Positions 35,125 through 43,950 are shown, counted from the first letter of the stretch. The stretch is DNA of 44,005 bases from CAYSPT01 sp964432985 (GCA_964432985.1 CAYSPT010000042.1:1-44005), one strand, 5' to 3'. The notes: generated by a model not told the origin, from the letters alone. Numbers and translations are program-made.

Positions 35125-36399
35125 TTACAGTTCCGCGGTTTTTTCCGACTCGTGCTGCCGGTTGATGTGCAGTTTCTTCACGGTGCGGGTTTCCGACAGC
35201 AGCTGCCCTTTCCTGAATACATAAAGCCGGTCGGCCTGGGTCCGGAAGGCTTCCTGCACTGTTTCGGCATCGATGATGTTGAAGGACGCGGGATTACTAA
35301 CTTCGATTCCATACTTGTTCAACCGCAGCATCTTTGCCGAGCGAACCGTGGGCATGTCGAACAGGGTCTCGATCTCGTTGGGCATACTGAACTGGGCGGC
35401 GTGGGCGGTGATCAAACCCACTTCCAGCATGTCCGCCTGGCCGAAGGTGGGGTAGAAGGTGTCCTTGAGGCAATCCTGCCCGTAGACCACGTTGACTCCG
35501 GCGGCCAGCAGCTCCTTGACCCGGGTGATCCCCCGGCGGATGGGCTGCTTGTCGAGCCGCCCCTCAAGCATCAGGTTGGTGGCCGGATTGGTGACCATGT
35601 TCATACCGGCTTTATGGATGAGGCCGATGACCTTGGCTGCGTAGTAGTCGTTGTAGGCCGCCAGAGCACAGGTGTGCCCGGCGGTGACCCGGCCGTGCCA
35701 GCCTTCCTTGATGGCTTTGGCCGCCAGGTACTGCAGGGTCCGGGCAGTGTGATCGTCGGTCTCGTCCACGTGCATGTCTATGTCCGCGTCGAACTTTTTC
35801 GCGATCTCGAAACAGATATCGATGTGCCGCTTGGAGTCGTCGTAGGTCATCTCGTTGTAGGGCATGCCCCCCACCACGTCGCAGCCCATCTCCATGGCCT
35901 TGACCATCATTTCCTCGGTGCCAGGGTCCTGCAGGATTCCCTCCTGGGGAAAGGCCACAATCTGAACTTCAGCTACGTCACGGTACTTATCCCGGGTGGC
36001 CAGGACACCTTCCAGCGGTTTGAAACCGCCCACGGTGTCGATGTCCACGTGGGAACGGAACACGGTGGTCCCGTGGGAGATTCCCCACTCGATGCACCGC
36101 CCGGCCCGGGACATGATGTCCTCGTTGGTATAGACTTTCTTCTTGTTCCAGATGATCTCGATGGCTTCCATCAGGGTACCGCTCACGTTTTCGCGGACCA
36201 CCTCGCTGATGAGCGCCTTGTCCAGGTGGAGGTGGGGGTCGATAAAGGTGGGTGTGACCAGACGCCCCCCGGCGTCGATCTCCCGTTCGGCTGTCCCCTG
36301 TATCCCGGGCTCTATCCTGGCAATGTTTTCTCCCTCTATTGCAATATCCACCAATTCGTCCCGCCCTCTGAGTCGGGCATTCCTAACAATCAAATCCAT
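35125..36399 (-). CDS. CodA-like amidohydrolase (cytosine-deaminase family, substrate probably different)
   Basis: A 424-residue amidohydrolase closely related to cytosine deaminase. Metal and catalytic positions are kept: PHLHLD with His56 and His58, Gln152 in PQEG, HVDETDD with His210 and Glu213, GHTCAL with His242, and Asp309 in GQDC. RRGITRVKELLAAGVNV matches CodA strongly. The E. coli CodA GHDD segment aligns with GQDC, so the position of Asp314, a known specificity residue, is Cys310. Cytosine is therefore doubtful; another pyrimidine, triazine or ureide is likelier. ATG 36399 has GAGGT eight bases upstream; TTG at 36402 is an alternative. It follows a 124-bp gap after the 2Fe-2S gene. 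Confidence 0.88.
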   Translation of the reverse strand: MDLIVRNARLRGRDELVDIAIEGENIARIEPGIQGTAEREIDAGGRLVTPTFIDPHLHLDKALISEVVRENVSGTLMEAIEIIWNKKKVYTNEDIMSRAGRCIEWGISHGTTVFRSHVDIDTVGGFKPLEGVLATRDKYRDVAEVQIVAFPQEGILQDPGTEEMMVKAMEMGCDVVGGMPYNEMTYDDSKRHIDICFEIAKKFDADIDMHVDETDDHTARTLQYLAAKAIKEGWHGRVTAGHTCALAAYNDYYAAKVIGLIHKAGMNMVTNPATNLMLEGRLDKQPIRRGITRVKELLAAGVNVVYGQDCLKDTFYPTFGQADMLEVGLITAHAAQFSMPNEIETLFDMPTVRSAKMLRLNKYGIEVSNPASFNIIDAETVQEAFRTQADRLYVFRKGQLLSETRTVKKLHINRQHESEKTAEL

Positions 36400-36523
36400 C
36401 AACTATAACCTCACTTTCCGGTGTTATCTGGAGTTAAAGCGAATTCACTTCTCTCTTTGCAGATGAAATAAAGAAAGGAAAAACCATTTCGTGTTTCACA
36501 TGTAAACCTCGTTAATTCACGTA

Positions 36524-37018
36524 TTAAGCTTCAGCTGCTCGGGCTCCTTCAGCCTGGATCGCCTTCGCAGCGGCCTCGATGGCGTTGTAGATAGCCTCGT
36601 AGCCCGTGCAGCGGCACAGGTGTCCGCCCATGGCTTCCCGTATCTCGTTTTGGGTGGGAGCCGGGTTGTTCCTGAGCAGGGCGGTAATTCCCATGATGAA
36701 ACCGGGGATGCAGAAACCACACTGCACCGCACCGTGTTCGACGAACGCTTTCTGGAGGTGGGTGAGCTCGAACCCGTCCGCCAGTCCTTCGATGGTTTCC
36801 AGCCTCCCGCCGGCGGCTTCAACTGCCAGCATCAGGCAGCTTCGCACGGGCACGCCGTCTAAAAGCACCGTGCAGGCTCCACACTCTCCGTTGCCACAGC
36901 CTTCCTTGGTTCCGGTGAGCTCGAGGTCGTCCCTGATGAACTCCAGCAGGGACCGGTTGGAAGGGACGCTTCTGTGTATTGTCTTTCCGTTTACCGTCAG
37001 GGTAATTTCGTGCCGCAT
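36524..37018 (-). CDS. 2Fe-2S subunit of a xanthine-dehydrogenase-type molybdenum hydroxylase
   Basis: A 164-residue small subunit with both iron-sulfur motifs. The plant-type cluster ligands are Cys41, Cys46, Cys49 (CGNGECGAC) and Cys61. The second cluster ligands are Cys100, Cys103 (CGFC) and Cys135, Cys137 (CRC). It passes electrons from the molybdenum centre to FAD. ATG 37018 has GGAGGTGA seven bases upstream; a GTG at 37027 is less likely. It follows the FAD subunit by 5 bp. Confidence 0.95.
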   Translation of the reverse strand: MRHEITLTVNGKTIHRSVPSNRSLLEFIRDDLELTGTKEGCGNGECGACTVLLDGVPVRSCLMLAVEAAGGRLETIEGLADGFELTHLQKAFVEHGAVQCGFCIPGFIMGITALLRNNPAPTQNEIREAMGGHLCRCTGYEAIYNAIEAAAKAIQAEGARAAEA

Positions 37019-37023
37019 TCCGC

Positions 37024-37908
37024 TCACCTCCGTTCCAGTTCAGCGGCCGGAATATCCAGCAGCTCGGTAATGCTTCTCTTAAGTAGAACATGTATCATAT
37101 CCTTTTTATATGCCGGGGTGGCGCGAAGGCTGCTCGCCCGTGGCGCGAGGTTCTCGTTGGCTGCCCGGGCGGCTTTGTTGATCAAGACAGGGGTAAGCGC
37201 TCCGCCGTTCAGCACCTCTTCGGCCTCTTTCAGCCTGATAGGTGTGGCCGCCATGGCGCCGGCGGCTACCCTGAACTGCCGTTTTGCTTCACTCCGGGCA
37301 TCGGTAATGAGCACGGCCATGTTCATGGAGGCCAGGTCCATACCGGCGATACGGCTCCGCCGGCGGTAGGCGCTTCTGACCTCGGTGGAGTACCCGGGCA
37401 CCAGCAGCCTGACCAGGACCTCACCCGGCTGAATGCAGGTACGGGTGGGACCGGTGATGAACTCCGACACCGGCAAAACGCGCTTGCCATCCGCTCCGGC
37501 CAGTTCCACCAGCGCTTCGAGCACCAGCAGCGGCGTGCCGAATTCCCCTCCGGGGGAGGCGTGAGCTATGCTGCCTCCAACCGTGGCCCGGTGGCGTATC
37601 TCCAGGCATCCGAAGACCGCCGCCGCCTCTTTGAGCAGCCCATAGGGTCCGGCCAATAGCTCCGATTCGAGTATGTCCGTGACCGTTGCCAGTGCGCCGA
37701 TACTCAGGGTGTCTCCCTGAATAGCGATGGTTTTCAGCTCCTCTATTCCCTTGATGTCCACCACAGCCGGGCAGGCGTCTTTTCCGTCGCGGAGCTTGAC
37801 CAGCAGGTCGGTCCCCCCGGCCAGCACCCTGGCGCCTTCGTGTTGAAGAAGCAGGCTGCTGGCTTCCTGCAATGAGTGTGCCCGGTAATAGTCAAATGGT
37901 CTAAGCAT
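37024..37908 (-). CDS. FAD-binding subunit of a xanthine-dehydrogenase-type molybdenum hydroxylase
   Basis: A 294-residue medium subunit (CoxM/XdhB type). FAD-binding signatures are AGGTDLLVKLRDG (30-42) and TVGGSIAHASPGGEFGTPLLVLEA (109-132). The CO_deh_flav C-terminal domain follows (SAYRRRSRIAGMDLASMNMAV, with AAGAMAATPIRLKEAE). ATG 37908 overlaps the large-subunit gene by 8 bp, with GGAGGGGGG upstream, so translation is coupled. The frame stays open further upstream but that part is a shadow of the large subunit. Confidence 0.95.
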   Translation of the reverse strand: MLRPFDYYRAHSLQEASSLLLQHEGARVLAGGTDLLVKLRDGKDACPAVVDIKGIEELKTIAIQGDTLSIGALATVTDILESELLAGPYGLLKEAAAVFGCLEIRHRATVGGSIAHASPGGEFGTPLLVLEALVELAGADGKRVLPVSEFITGPTRTCIQPGEVLVRLLVPGYSTEVRSAYRRRSRIAGMDLASMNMAVLITDARSEAKRQFRVAAGAMAATPIRLKEAEEVLNGGALTPVLINKAARAANENLAPRASSLRATPAYKKDMIHVLLKRSITELLDIPAAELERR

Positions 37909-40279
37909 GTTCGGCACCCCCCTCCCGTTCCTGCTCTTCCCCGTCAATGACGGTGACTCCCGAGTCCTTGAGCCTTTCAAGCATGGTGCACACATCCATG
38001 GGCAGTTCGAAAAAATCCAGGCCCACGGCGTCGCGCACCGCATTGGCGATGGTCGGCGCCACCGAGACGGTGCCATGCTCGGCGATCAAGCGGTTCCCGT
38101 AAGCCGATTTCTCATCGGGATTTTCCAGGAAAATGACTTCCAGAGCGTCCGGAGCGATATCCTTGGGCGTGGGCATCTTGTAATCGGTGAAAGTGGCGTT
38201 TCGAATCTGCCCCTGGTCACTGTAGATGATCTTTTCAGTCAGTGCCCCGCCCATGGCCTGGACCACGGCGCCGGTGATCTGGCCCCGGGCCAGCTGCGGG
38301 TTGATAACCCGGCCGATGTCCATGGCAGTGATGAATCTCTGCACCTTGATCTCGCCGGTCTCGATGTCCACCGCCACCTCGGCTCCCTGGCATCCGAATG
38401 TCCAGGAACCGGCGCAGTTTCCGCCTCCGGTAACGGAGTCCGGAAAAGTAAGACCTATGGGCAGGTAACTTCCGTAGGCCTGGGCCACTTCACCCACCGT
38501 GTGCCCGTCGGGGTACATATAGCCCAGGGTGAGCTGTTGAAGCGGGATGGATTTCTCTGGATTGTCTTTGAGAAACACTTTTTCTCCATCGTACTCCAGG
38601 TCCTCGTTAGAGCAGCCAAGTACCAGGGCGGCGTTGCTTTTGACCACCTCGATGAGCCGCCGGGCGGCCTGGTCGATGGCGTTCCCCACCTTCCAGGTAG
38701 TGGATGATGCCACCGACTGCCACTCGTACGGTGCATACAGGGTGTCGGAGCCGGCGTTGATCCTGACGTTCTCTACCGGGACTTTCAGCGTCTCCGCGGC
38801 AATCTGGCACAGGGCGGTCATGGACCCCTGGCCCATCTCCGAACCGGTCATATTTATCTGGACGGTGCCGTCCTCGTTGAACCGTACATTGGCTCCGGAA
38901 GCGGCGTTGGTGGCCATGACCGGCGATTTCATCAGGCAGCCGATCCCCTTGCCGTAGCGGATGGACCCATGCGGTTTGCGTTTCGATTCGATGTCCAGGC
39001 TCTTCAGCACCGCATCCAGGCAGCTTTCCAGGTCGCCGTTCTTTTCGGTGATGGTCTGGCCCAGGTTGTTGACGGAGCCGGGTTTGAGCAGGTTGCGCCG
39101 CCTCAATTCGATATGATCGATGCCCAGTTTGCGGGCGGCGACATCCATCTGGCGCTCCATCATCCAGTGGGCCTCCGGGTGGCCGTACCCCCGGAAAGCT
39201 CCTACTATCGGTGTGTTGGTGTAGACGGCCCGGGAATCGATTTTCACGTTGGGAATCTCGTAGGGGCCGGTGGCGTTGTGCCCGCCTCCCACCACGATGT
39301 TGATGGAATTCTCTCCGTACGCTCCCGAACTGCAGGCGATGTCCACCTCCGCCGCGGTGATGTTCCCCTCACGGTCGAACCCTATCCTGCTGATGGTGGA
39401 GAACCCCCGGCCGATGACCGATCCGCAGAATACCTCTTCCCGGCTGAGAATAAGCCGGACCGGACGCCCTACCGCGTGCCGGGCTATCCAGGCTACCAGC
39501 GGCTCGATGGTGGTGTCGGACTTGCAGCCGAATCCGCCGCCTAGATAGGGAACAATCACCCTCACCTGGTGAAGCGGTATGCCGAACATGGCTCCCAGGA
39601 AGTTGCGTACCGTAAACGGTGACTGGGATGAGGCCCAGACCGTAAGCTTCCCCTCGGGATCGAACAGGGCGATGGCCCCGTGCGGCTCCAGGGCCCCGTG
39701 GCACGAGTGGGGGAAGGTGAACTCGTTTTCTACGATGAGGTCCGCCTTTTCGAACCCTTCCGCCACGTCGCCTTTTCTCAGCTTATAGTGGTGAAATACA
39801 TTGGTGCCGGGGACCTTGTTGAAACCGGGCAGGGAGTGGTACGAAGCCAGGTCCTCGTGGATGATCGGGGCGCCGTCCTTCAGGGCGTCCCGGGCTTTTA
39901 GAACGGCGGGCAGAGCGAGGTAGGAAACCTGCACCTTGTCCGCCGCCAGCACTGCCTGCTCCTTCGTCTCGGCCACCACGGCGGCAACCGGTTCGCCCAC
40001 GTACCTGACCTTGCCCGTAGCCATGGGAGGTTGGTCCACGATGCAGTGTCCAACCTTCAGGGTGCAGTTTTCCCCGGTAACCACGGTGACCACCCCGGGC
40101 ATATTCAGCGCTTCGGCGGTGTCGATCCTTTCGATGACGGCATGGGGCTCAGTGGACCTAACCACCGCAATGTGCAGCATTCCCGGCAACTTCAGGTCAG
40201 CTACGAAGATGCCCTGTCCCGTCACCTTTTCTATTGCGTCCTTGCGGGGCGGACTGGTTCCGATACTTTTTTTAGTCAT
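37901..40279 (-). CDS. Molybdopterin-binding large subunit of a xanthine-dehydrogenase-type hydroxylase
   Basis: A 792-residue large subunit (XdhA/CoxL family). The N-terminal ald_xan_dh domain (VTGQGIFVADLKLPGMLHIAVVRS) is followed by the molybdenum-binding domain with GGGFGCKS (247-254) and AFRGYGHPEAHW (361-372). Near the C terminus, a Glu in LIAEHGTVSVAPTIANAV sits where the catalytic Glu of GEPP normally lies. The CO-dehydrogenase active-loop cysteine motif is absent, so this is a hydroxylase of a heterocycle or aldehyde rather than CODH. It is encoded with DUF1116 (ATGA overlap at 40276-40279), the FAD subunit and the 2Fe-2S subunit. A GGAGGAACGGCA SD region precedes the ATG. Confidence 0.95.
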   Translation of the reverse strand: MTKKSIGTSPPRKDAIEKVTGQGIFVADLKLPGMLHIAVVRSTEPHAVIERIDTAEALNMPGVVTVVTGENCTLKVGHCIVDQPPMATGKVRYVGEPVAAVVAETKEQAVLAADKVQVSYLALPAVLKARDALKDGAPIIHEDLASYHSLPGFNKVPGTNVFHHYKLRKGDVAEGFEKADLIVENEFTFPHSCHGALEPHGAIALFDPEGKLTVWASSQSPFTVRNFLGAMFGIPLHQVRVIVPYLGGGFGCKSDTTIEPLVAWIARHAVGRPVRLILSREEVFCGSVIGRGFSTISRIGFDREGNITAAEVDIACSSGAYGENSINIVVGGGHNATGPYEIPNVKIDSRAVYTNTPIVGAFRGYGHPEAHWMMERQMDVAARKLGIDHIELRRRNLLKPGSVNNLGQTITEKNGDLESCLDAVLKSLDIESKRKPHGSIRYGKGIGCLMKSPVMATNAASGANVRFNEDGTVQINMTGSEMGQGSMTALCQIAAETLKVPVENVRINAGSDTLYAPYEWQSVASSTTWKVGNAIDQAARRLIEVVKSNAALVLGCSNEDLEYDGEKVFLKDNPEKSIPLQQLTLGYMYPDGHTVGEVAQAYGSYLPIGLTFPDSVTGGGNCAGSWTFGCQGAEVAVDIETGEIKVQRFITAMDIGRVINPQLARGQITGAVVQAMGGALTEKIIYSDQGQIRNATFTDYKMPTPKDIAPDALEVIFLENPDEKSAYGNRLIAEHGTVSVAPTIANAVRDAVGLDFFELPMDVCTMLERLKDSGVTVIDGEEQEREGGAEHA

Positions 40280-41711
40280 TGCCGTTCCTCCTCGATTTCA
40301 GATCCTTCAACAATTTCTGCCAGGGCTTTCAAAGCCTCCTCGAAAGGCTCCAGGGGAGCGTACAGGAGGCCGGCCCCGATCTGCCCGATACCGGGTTCCC
40401 GGTGGGCAATGCCGGTATTGATAATGGGGGTGATACCGGTTTCCACAACCTTTCTGATGTCGACACCAATGGGTGTGCCGGCAAAATCCAGGGCCGGTAT
40501 CTGGTAAGCCCGATGCCTGCCATAGCTGATCTCGTACATCTCCCGGGTGAAACGGATGGCGTCTGCCGGTTTCCCCCCGGTGAACTGCACGATGGCGGGA
40601 GCGGAAGCCATAGCGAATCCTCCGATCCCGGCGGTCTCGGATATGGTGGAATCTCCCAGGTCGGGATTGGCGTCCTTTTCCGAAAAACCGGGGAAGTAGA
40701 GACCTTCCGGCATCCCGGCGGAAGCCACGAACCACCGGTCGCCCAAGCCGGCCACCCGTATCCCGATGTCGGTGCCGTTTCTGGCCATGGCCGACATCAG
40801 CGAGCAGTTTTTCGCGCCCGCAATGGTGTCGGCGGTGGCCTTGGAGGCGGGCATGGATAGGTTCAGGAAGAAGTGGACGTTCCCGGCGATGAAATCAGTG
40901 ACTTTCTTTATGGCGGATTTCTCCAGATCGCTCTCCAGCAGGAAGGGCAGGGTTTCCTTGAGAAACAGGTTGGTGGCCGCCACGTTGCGGTTGTGGCACT
41001 CATCGCCCATCAAAAGCGCCTGGGCGATCATGGCTTTCAGGTTTATTCCGTTGGAGNNNNNNNNNNNNNNNNNNNNNNNNNNNNNNNNNNNNNNNNNNNN
41101 NNNNNNNNNNNNNNNNNNNNNNNNNNNNNNNNNNNNNNNNNNNNNNNNNNNNNNNNATCGCCCATCAAAAGCGCCTGGGCGATCATGGCTTTCAGGTTTA
41201 TTCCGTTGGAGAGCCGGACAGCCTGCGCCAATGATGGGGCCAGCATTTCCTCTATCCACTTGAGCCGGGAGATGACTGCGCTGTCGTTGGCCCCGAATCT
41301 CAGGACCTTACCCAGCCCTTCGTTGAGGGTGCAGTAAGCCATGTTGCCGTGGGTGACATTCTTGACGCAGAATACCCACATGGAGGGCGAAACCACTCCC
41401 GACATGGGACCCACCGTTGAGTGGTGGTGGCAGGGATCGAAGGTGATCTCACCGCTTGCCGCCAGTTCTTCCGCCCCGGCGAGATCTGCTGCCCAGCCCT
41501 CGTAGACGGCCGCTCCCAGCACCGCGCCCCGCACCGGGCCGCACATCCTGTCCCAGGTGATGGGAGGCCCCGCGTGGAGGATCATTTTACCCGAAAAACC
41601 GGGTATCACTTCAGTGGCCGGCCGGATATCCACCAGCACCGGCTCCGCGGCGATCATGCGTTCAGCCGCTTCAGCGTTTGCTTGATTGATGCTATCGCGT
41701 AATTCGGTCAT
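40276..41711 (-). CDS. DUF1116 protein (YlbE/AllG-like), interrupted by an assembly gap
   Basis: The gene continues cleanly across the gap if the 155 bp formed by the Ns and one 55-bp repeat copy are removed; the frame then gives 426 residues. Strong matches to the E. coli YlbE family are ILHAGPPITWDRMCGPVRGA, FDPCHHHSTVGPMSGV, NEGLGKVLRFGA, IAQALLMGDECHNRN and ETGITPIINTGIAHREPGIGQIGAG. In E. coli, YlbE, FdrA and YlbF have been reported to form oxamate carbamoyltransferase (AllG, AllF, AllH). Here FdrA is adjacent, but no DUF2877/YlbF is in the window. The start ATG at 41711 is 15 bp after the fdrA stop. The stop overlaps the next ATG. Confidence 0.92.
41002..41211. other. Assembly gap with duplicated 55-bp flanks
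   Basis: 100 Ns (41057-41156) lie between two identical 55-bp copies (41002-41056 and 41157-41211). Collapsing the copies and the Ns restores an unbroken DUF1116 frame of 427 codons including the stop. The gap is therefore an unmerged overlap between contigs and holds no real sequence. Confidence 0.97.
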
Positions 41712-41726
41712 GAGACACCAGCCTCT

Positions 41727-43640
41727 CTACAATAACCTGTCAAGCAGGGCTGTCAGTTCCCGGTCGCCCCGTGCCGGCGGGCGCCAGTCCACGTGGACCG
41801 CGGGGGACTGCTGGTCCCTGAGTGATTCACAAAAAGATTTCAAGCCCATGTTTACCGTGCCCAGCCCGTCACGGAAGATTCCCATGTCCGGTAGCGGCGC
41901 CTCCGGTAATAGCACCTCCGGGACAATGGTACTTTTGCAGGCGGGTTTCGCTCCAGTGGGCTGCACTGGTTCGTGGAACTGGCCGGTGGGCTCTTTGGGG
42001 TTTATATTACCTGTGTCGAGGGCCGCCTCCTCGGGTTCTGCACCGGATTCCACGCACGAGGCGCGCCGCTTGAGAATCCGGGCGGCCAGGCGGGCGGCGG
42101 TGGCATTGCAGTCCGCCACCAGTACTCCTGCTTTTTCAAGTTCCTGTTTCTGCCGCTTTGCATCCTGGGGATCTTCGTCGGTGCCGCAGATGCAGGCGAT
42201 GAAATCGATATGCGTCGAGCGCTTCTCTGCCTGCCGCCTTGCCTCGGCGATGGCCGGTATGAGTTCCCCCGCCGGATCTTCATGGGAGCCGTATCCCAGG
42301 ACTACGTCCAGTAGAATCACCGCGGTGTCCGGGTCTTCGGCTTCCTGGACGATCCGTTTGCACCTGAGATCGAAATCGATCATGGGGTGCGGGCGTCCCC
42401 TGGTAAAAAGGTCTTCTCCCAGATCGACGAAAGCGTGACCCGTGCTGGTGAACGGATCAGGCATGGTTCGTACGCTGCCCCGGGGTTTGAGATTGGTGGT
42501 GATATCACCTTTTAAAACATGCTCCAGCACGTTGAGCGCCTCTTCGCACAGGGTGCCGCCGCTGAACAGTGCCCGTATGAATCGCTGCCCGTTGGCAAGC
42601 GGTTTGACGGTAGGAAGGGCTGGCTCACTCACCTGTGGGGAACCGATTACTAAGGCAGCGGACGGTGCTTCCACCGCCGCTGCGTCGCCGCCGGTCCGGA
42701 CTGCGGCCATCGCCGCTTCCCGGGCCGCGTCTTCCAGCGTGGTGACAAACCGGAGGTTCTCCCGGTCAATCTGCTTTTCGCGGCTTCCCAGAAAGCACAC
42801 TATCACCGGCTTGGCGATTCCAGTGGCCGCCGCCAGCACCGTTTCCGCCACTTCGGGGGCGGGCGGCTTTGAAATCATGACCACGGTTTTCGTGGCGTCA
42901 TCTTCCGCCAGGCAGTTCAGTCCGGCCAGAAAAGAAAGCGCTCCAACCTCTTTGGAAAGATCTTTCCCTCCAACACCGATGGCGTGGGTGACACCGAAAC
43001 CGAGCTTGTGAATCAGGGTTGCGACTTCCTGTATCCCCGTTCCCGAAGCAGCCACGATACCGATGTTTCCCTCCCGCACCACGTTGCCGAATCCCAGGGC
43101 TTTTCCCCCGATCAGGACCGTGCCGCAGTCAGGTCCCATGACCAACCTTCGGGCTTTAGAAGCCTCTTTTTTCAAGGCTATTTCATCTTCAAGCGGTACA
43201 TTGTCGCTGAAAATCATCACGTGCAATCCTTCTCGCAGGGCCTTCATTGTTTCACGCTTGACATATGCACCGGGGATGGAAAGCAGCAGCAGGTTGGCTC
43301 TTGGCAGTCGTTCCATGGCGGTGGAAAGGGAGCGCGGGTTGAACTCTTCACCGCTGGTATCTTCTTCCTGTCCAGACAGCAGCTCATCGAGGCGCTGCAG
43401 AGCTGCCGCGAGATGCTCTTCACCGGTGCCTTTGACGGCGATCACCAGGTCGTTGGGACCGGCGGCTTGTCCGTCGCCGCCGAGTATCCCGGCCCGCTCA
43501 AGTATTTCCTTGTTTGCGGGCGTACCCATCATGGCCGCTGCTTCCTCTACGCCATCTTCAAGGGTGATTTTCTGGGCGATACGCATAAGGAAAACAGAGT
43601 CGTAGTAACTGTTTGACAGAACTTTATTAATCACCGGCAT
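41727..43640 (-). CDS. fdrA: FdrA-family acyl-CoA synthetase-like protein (AllF-like)
   Basis: A 637-residue FdrA protein with a succinyl-CoA-synthetase-alpha-like fold. Family marks are GPDCGTVLIGGKALGFGNVV (169-188), GIVAASGTGIQEV (194-206), GVGGKDLS (222-229) and, in the second half, FSGGTLCEEA and VILLDVVLGYGSHEDPA. E. coli FdrA is part of oxamate carbamoyltransferase, which makes carbamoyl phosphate from oxalurate and phosphate. Here it is longer than the roughly 555-residue E. coli form, with a low-complexity Glu/Pro-rich stretch near 535-580. It is the first gene of the catabolic operon. ATG 43640 has AAGAGG about ten bases upstream and overlaps a small ORF by 14 bp. Confidence 0.92.
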   Translation of the reverse strand: MPVINKVLSNSYYDSVFLMRIAQKITLEDGVEEAAAMMGTPANKEILERAGILGGDGQAAGPNDLVIAVKGTGEEHLAAALQRLDELLSGQEEDTSGEEFNPRSLSTAMERLPRANLLLLSIPGAYVKRETMKALREGLHVMIFSDNVPLEDEIALKKEASKARRLVMGPDCGTVLIGGKALGFGNVVREGNIGIVAASGTGIQEVATLIHKLGFGVTHAIGVGGKDLSKEVGALSFLAGLNCLAEDDATKTVVMISKPPAPEVAETVLAAATGIAKPVIVCFLGSREKQIDRENLRFVTTLEDAAREAAMAAVRTGGDAAAVEAPSAALVIGSPQVSEPALPTVKPLANGQRFIRALFSGGTLCEEALNVLEHVLKGDITTNLKPRGSVRTMPDPFTSTGHAFVDLGEDLFTRGRPHPMIDFDLRCKRIVQEAEDPDTAVILLDVVLGYGSHEDPAGELIPAIAEARRQAEKRSTHIDFIACICGTDEDPQDAKRQKQELEKAGVLVADCNATAARLAARILKRRASCVESGAEPEEAALDTGNINPKEPTGQFHEPVQPTGAKPACKSTIVPEVLLPEAPLPDMGIFRDGLGTVNMGLKSFCESLRDQQSPAVHVDWRPPARGDRELTALLDRLL

Positions 43641-43749
43641 CGGTTTTCAACCTCTTTCCGTGCGCAGAAAAACAAAAAATGTGGCGAGATGGTATACCTG
43701 TGGTTGAGGATAGGACCCGGACCTTGAGTTTCGCGGTCAGCGAGAACAT
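43627..43749 (-). CDS. Possible leader peptide overlapping the fdrA start
   Basis: A 40-codon frame starts at ATG 43749 with a strong AAAGGAGG five bases upstream (a better SD than that of fdrA) and ends with TAA at 43629-43627, inside the fdrA start. The product is basic (MFSLTAKLKVRVLSSTTG at the start) and matches no family I know. It could couple or modulate fdrA translation, or be a remnant of another gene. Confidence 0.5.
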   Translation of the reverse strand: MFSLTAKLKVRVLSSTTGIPSRHIFCFSAHGKRLKTDAGD

Positions 43750-43777
43750 GGTCCCTCCTTTCCCGCCGTGCAGCGGA

Positions 43778-43800
43778 TTGATAATAATATCATTATTCAA
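43778..43800. promoter_or_regulatory. AT-rich palindrome, candidate operator
   Basis: AATAAT / ATTATT around ATC, flanked by TTGA and CAA, gives a near-dyad of 23 bp about 29 bp before the leader-ORF start. It resembles AT-rich repressor sites in general; the regulator is not identifiable. Confidence 0.4.
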
Positions 43801-43806
43801 ATTCCT

Positions 43807-43846
43807 TTGCAAGAATGCGTGCGCGCTTGCAAGAATGCGTACGCGC
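43807..43846. repeat. Two 20-bp direct repeats upstream of fdrA
   Basis: 43807-43826 and 43827-43846 are identical except at one base (TTGCAAGAATGCG[T]GCGCGC or TACGCGC type). A further 14-bp direct pair lies at 43853-43880 (AAGGAGCTCTGACT / AAGGAACTCTGACA). The 20-bp period is close to two helical turns, so tandem regulator sites are possible. Confidence 0.6.
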
Positions 43847-43950
43847 TTTCATAAGGAGCTCTGACTAAGGAACTCTGACATTGTATATAATACGATATAA
43901 AGCATCTTTAACTTTGACCGGCTCGTGCATTGCTTGTTATGCTGATTTCA

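Noticed and set aside
35077..36408. 443-codon plus-strand frame opposite the CodA-like gene
   Set aside because: It mirrors a gene with intact catalytic motifs and an operon context; the plus-strand product matches nothing and lacks a start site.
37909..38076. Upstream extension of the FAD-subunit frame
   Set aside because: It lies inside the large-subunit gene and encodes no family sequence; the family N terminus starts at 37908 with an SD.
37901..40279. Aerobic CO dehydrogenase large subunit
   Set aside because: The active-site cysteine loop of CoxL is absent and the neighbours are purine/pyrimidine-type catabolic genes.
41057..41156. A real insertion or frameshift in DUF1116
   Set aside because: Identical 55-bp flanks and restored reading frame after removal show an assembly artefact.
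43778..43800. Fur box
   Set aside because: Only about 12 of 19 bases match the consensus and the symmetry is shifted; an AT-rich dyad is all that can be claimed.
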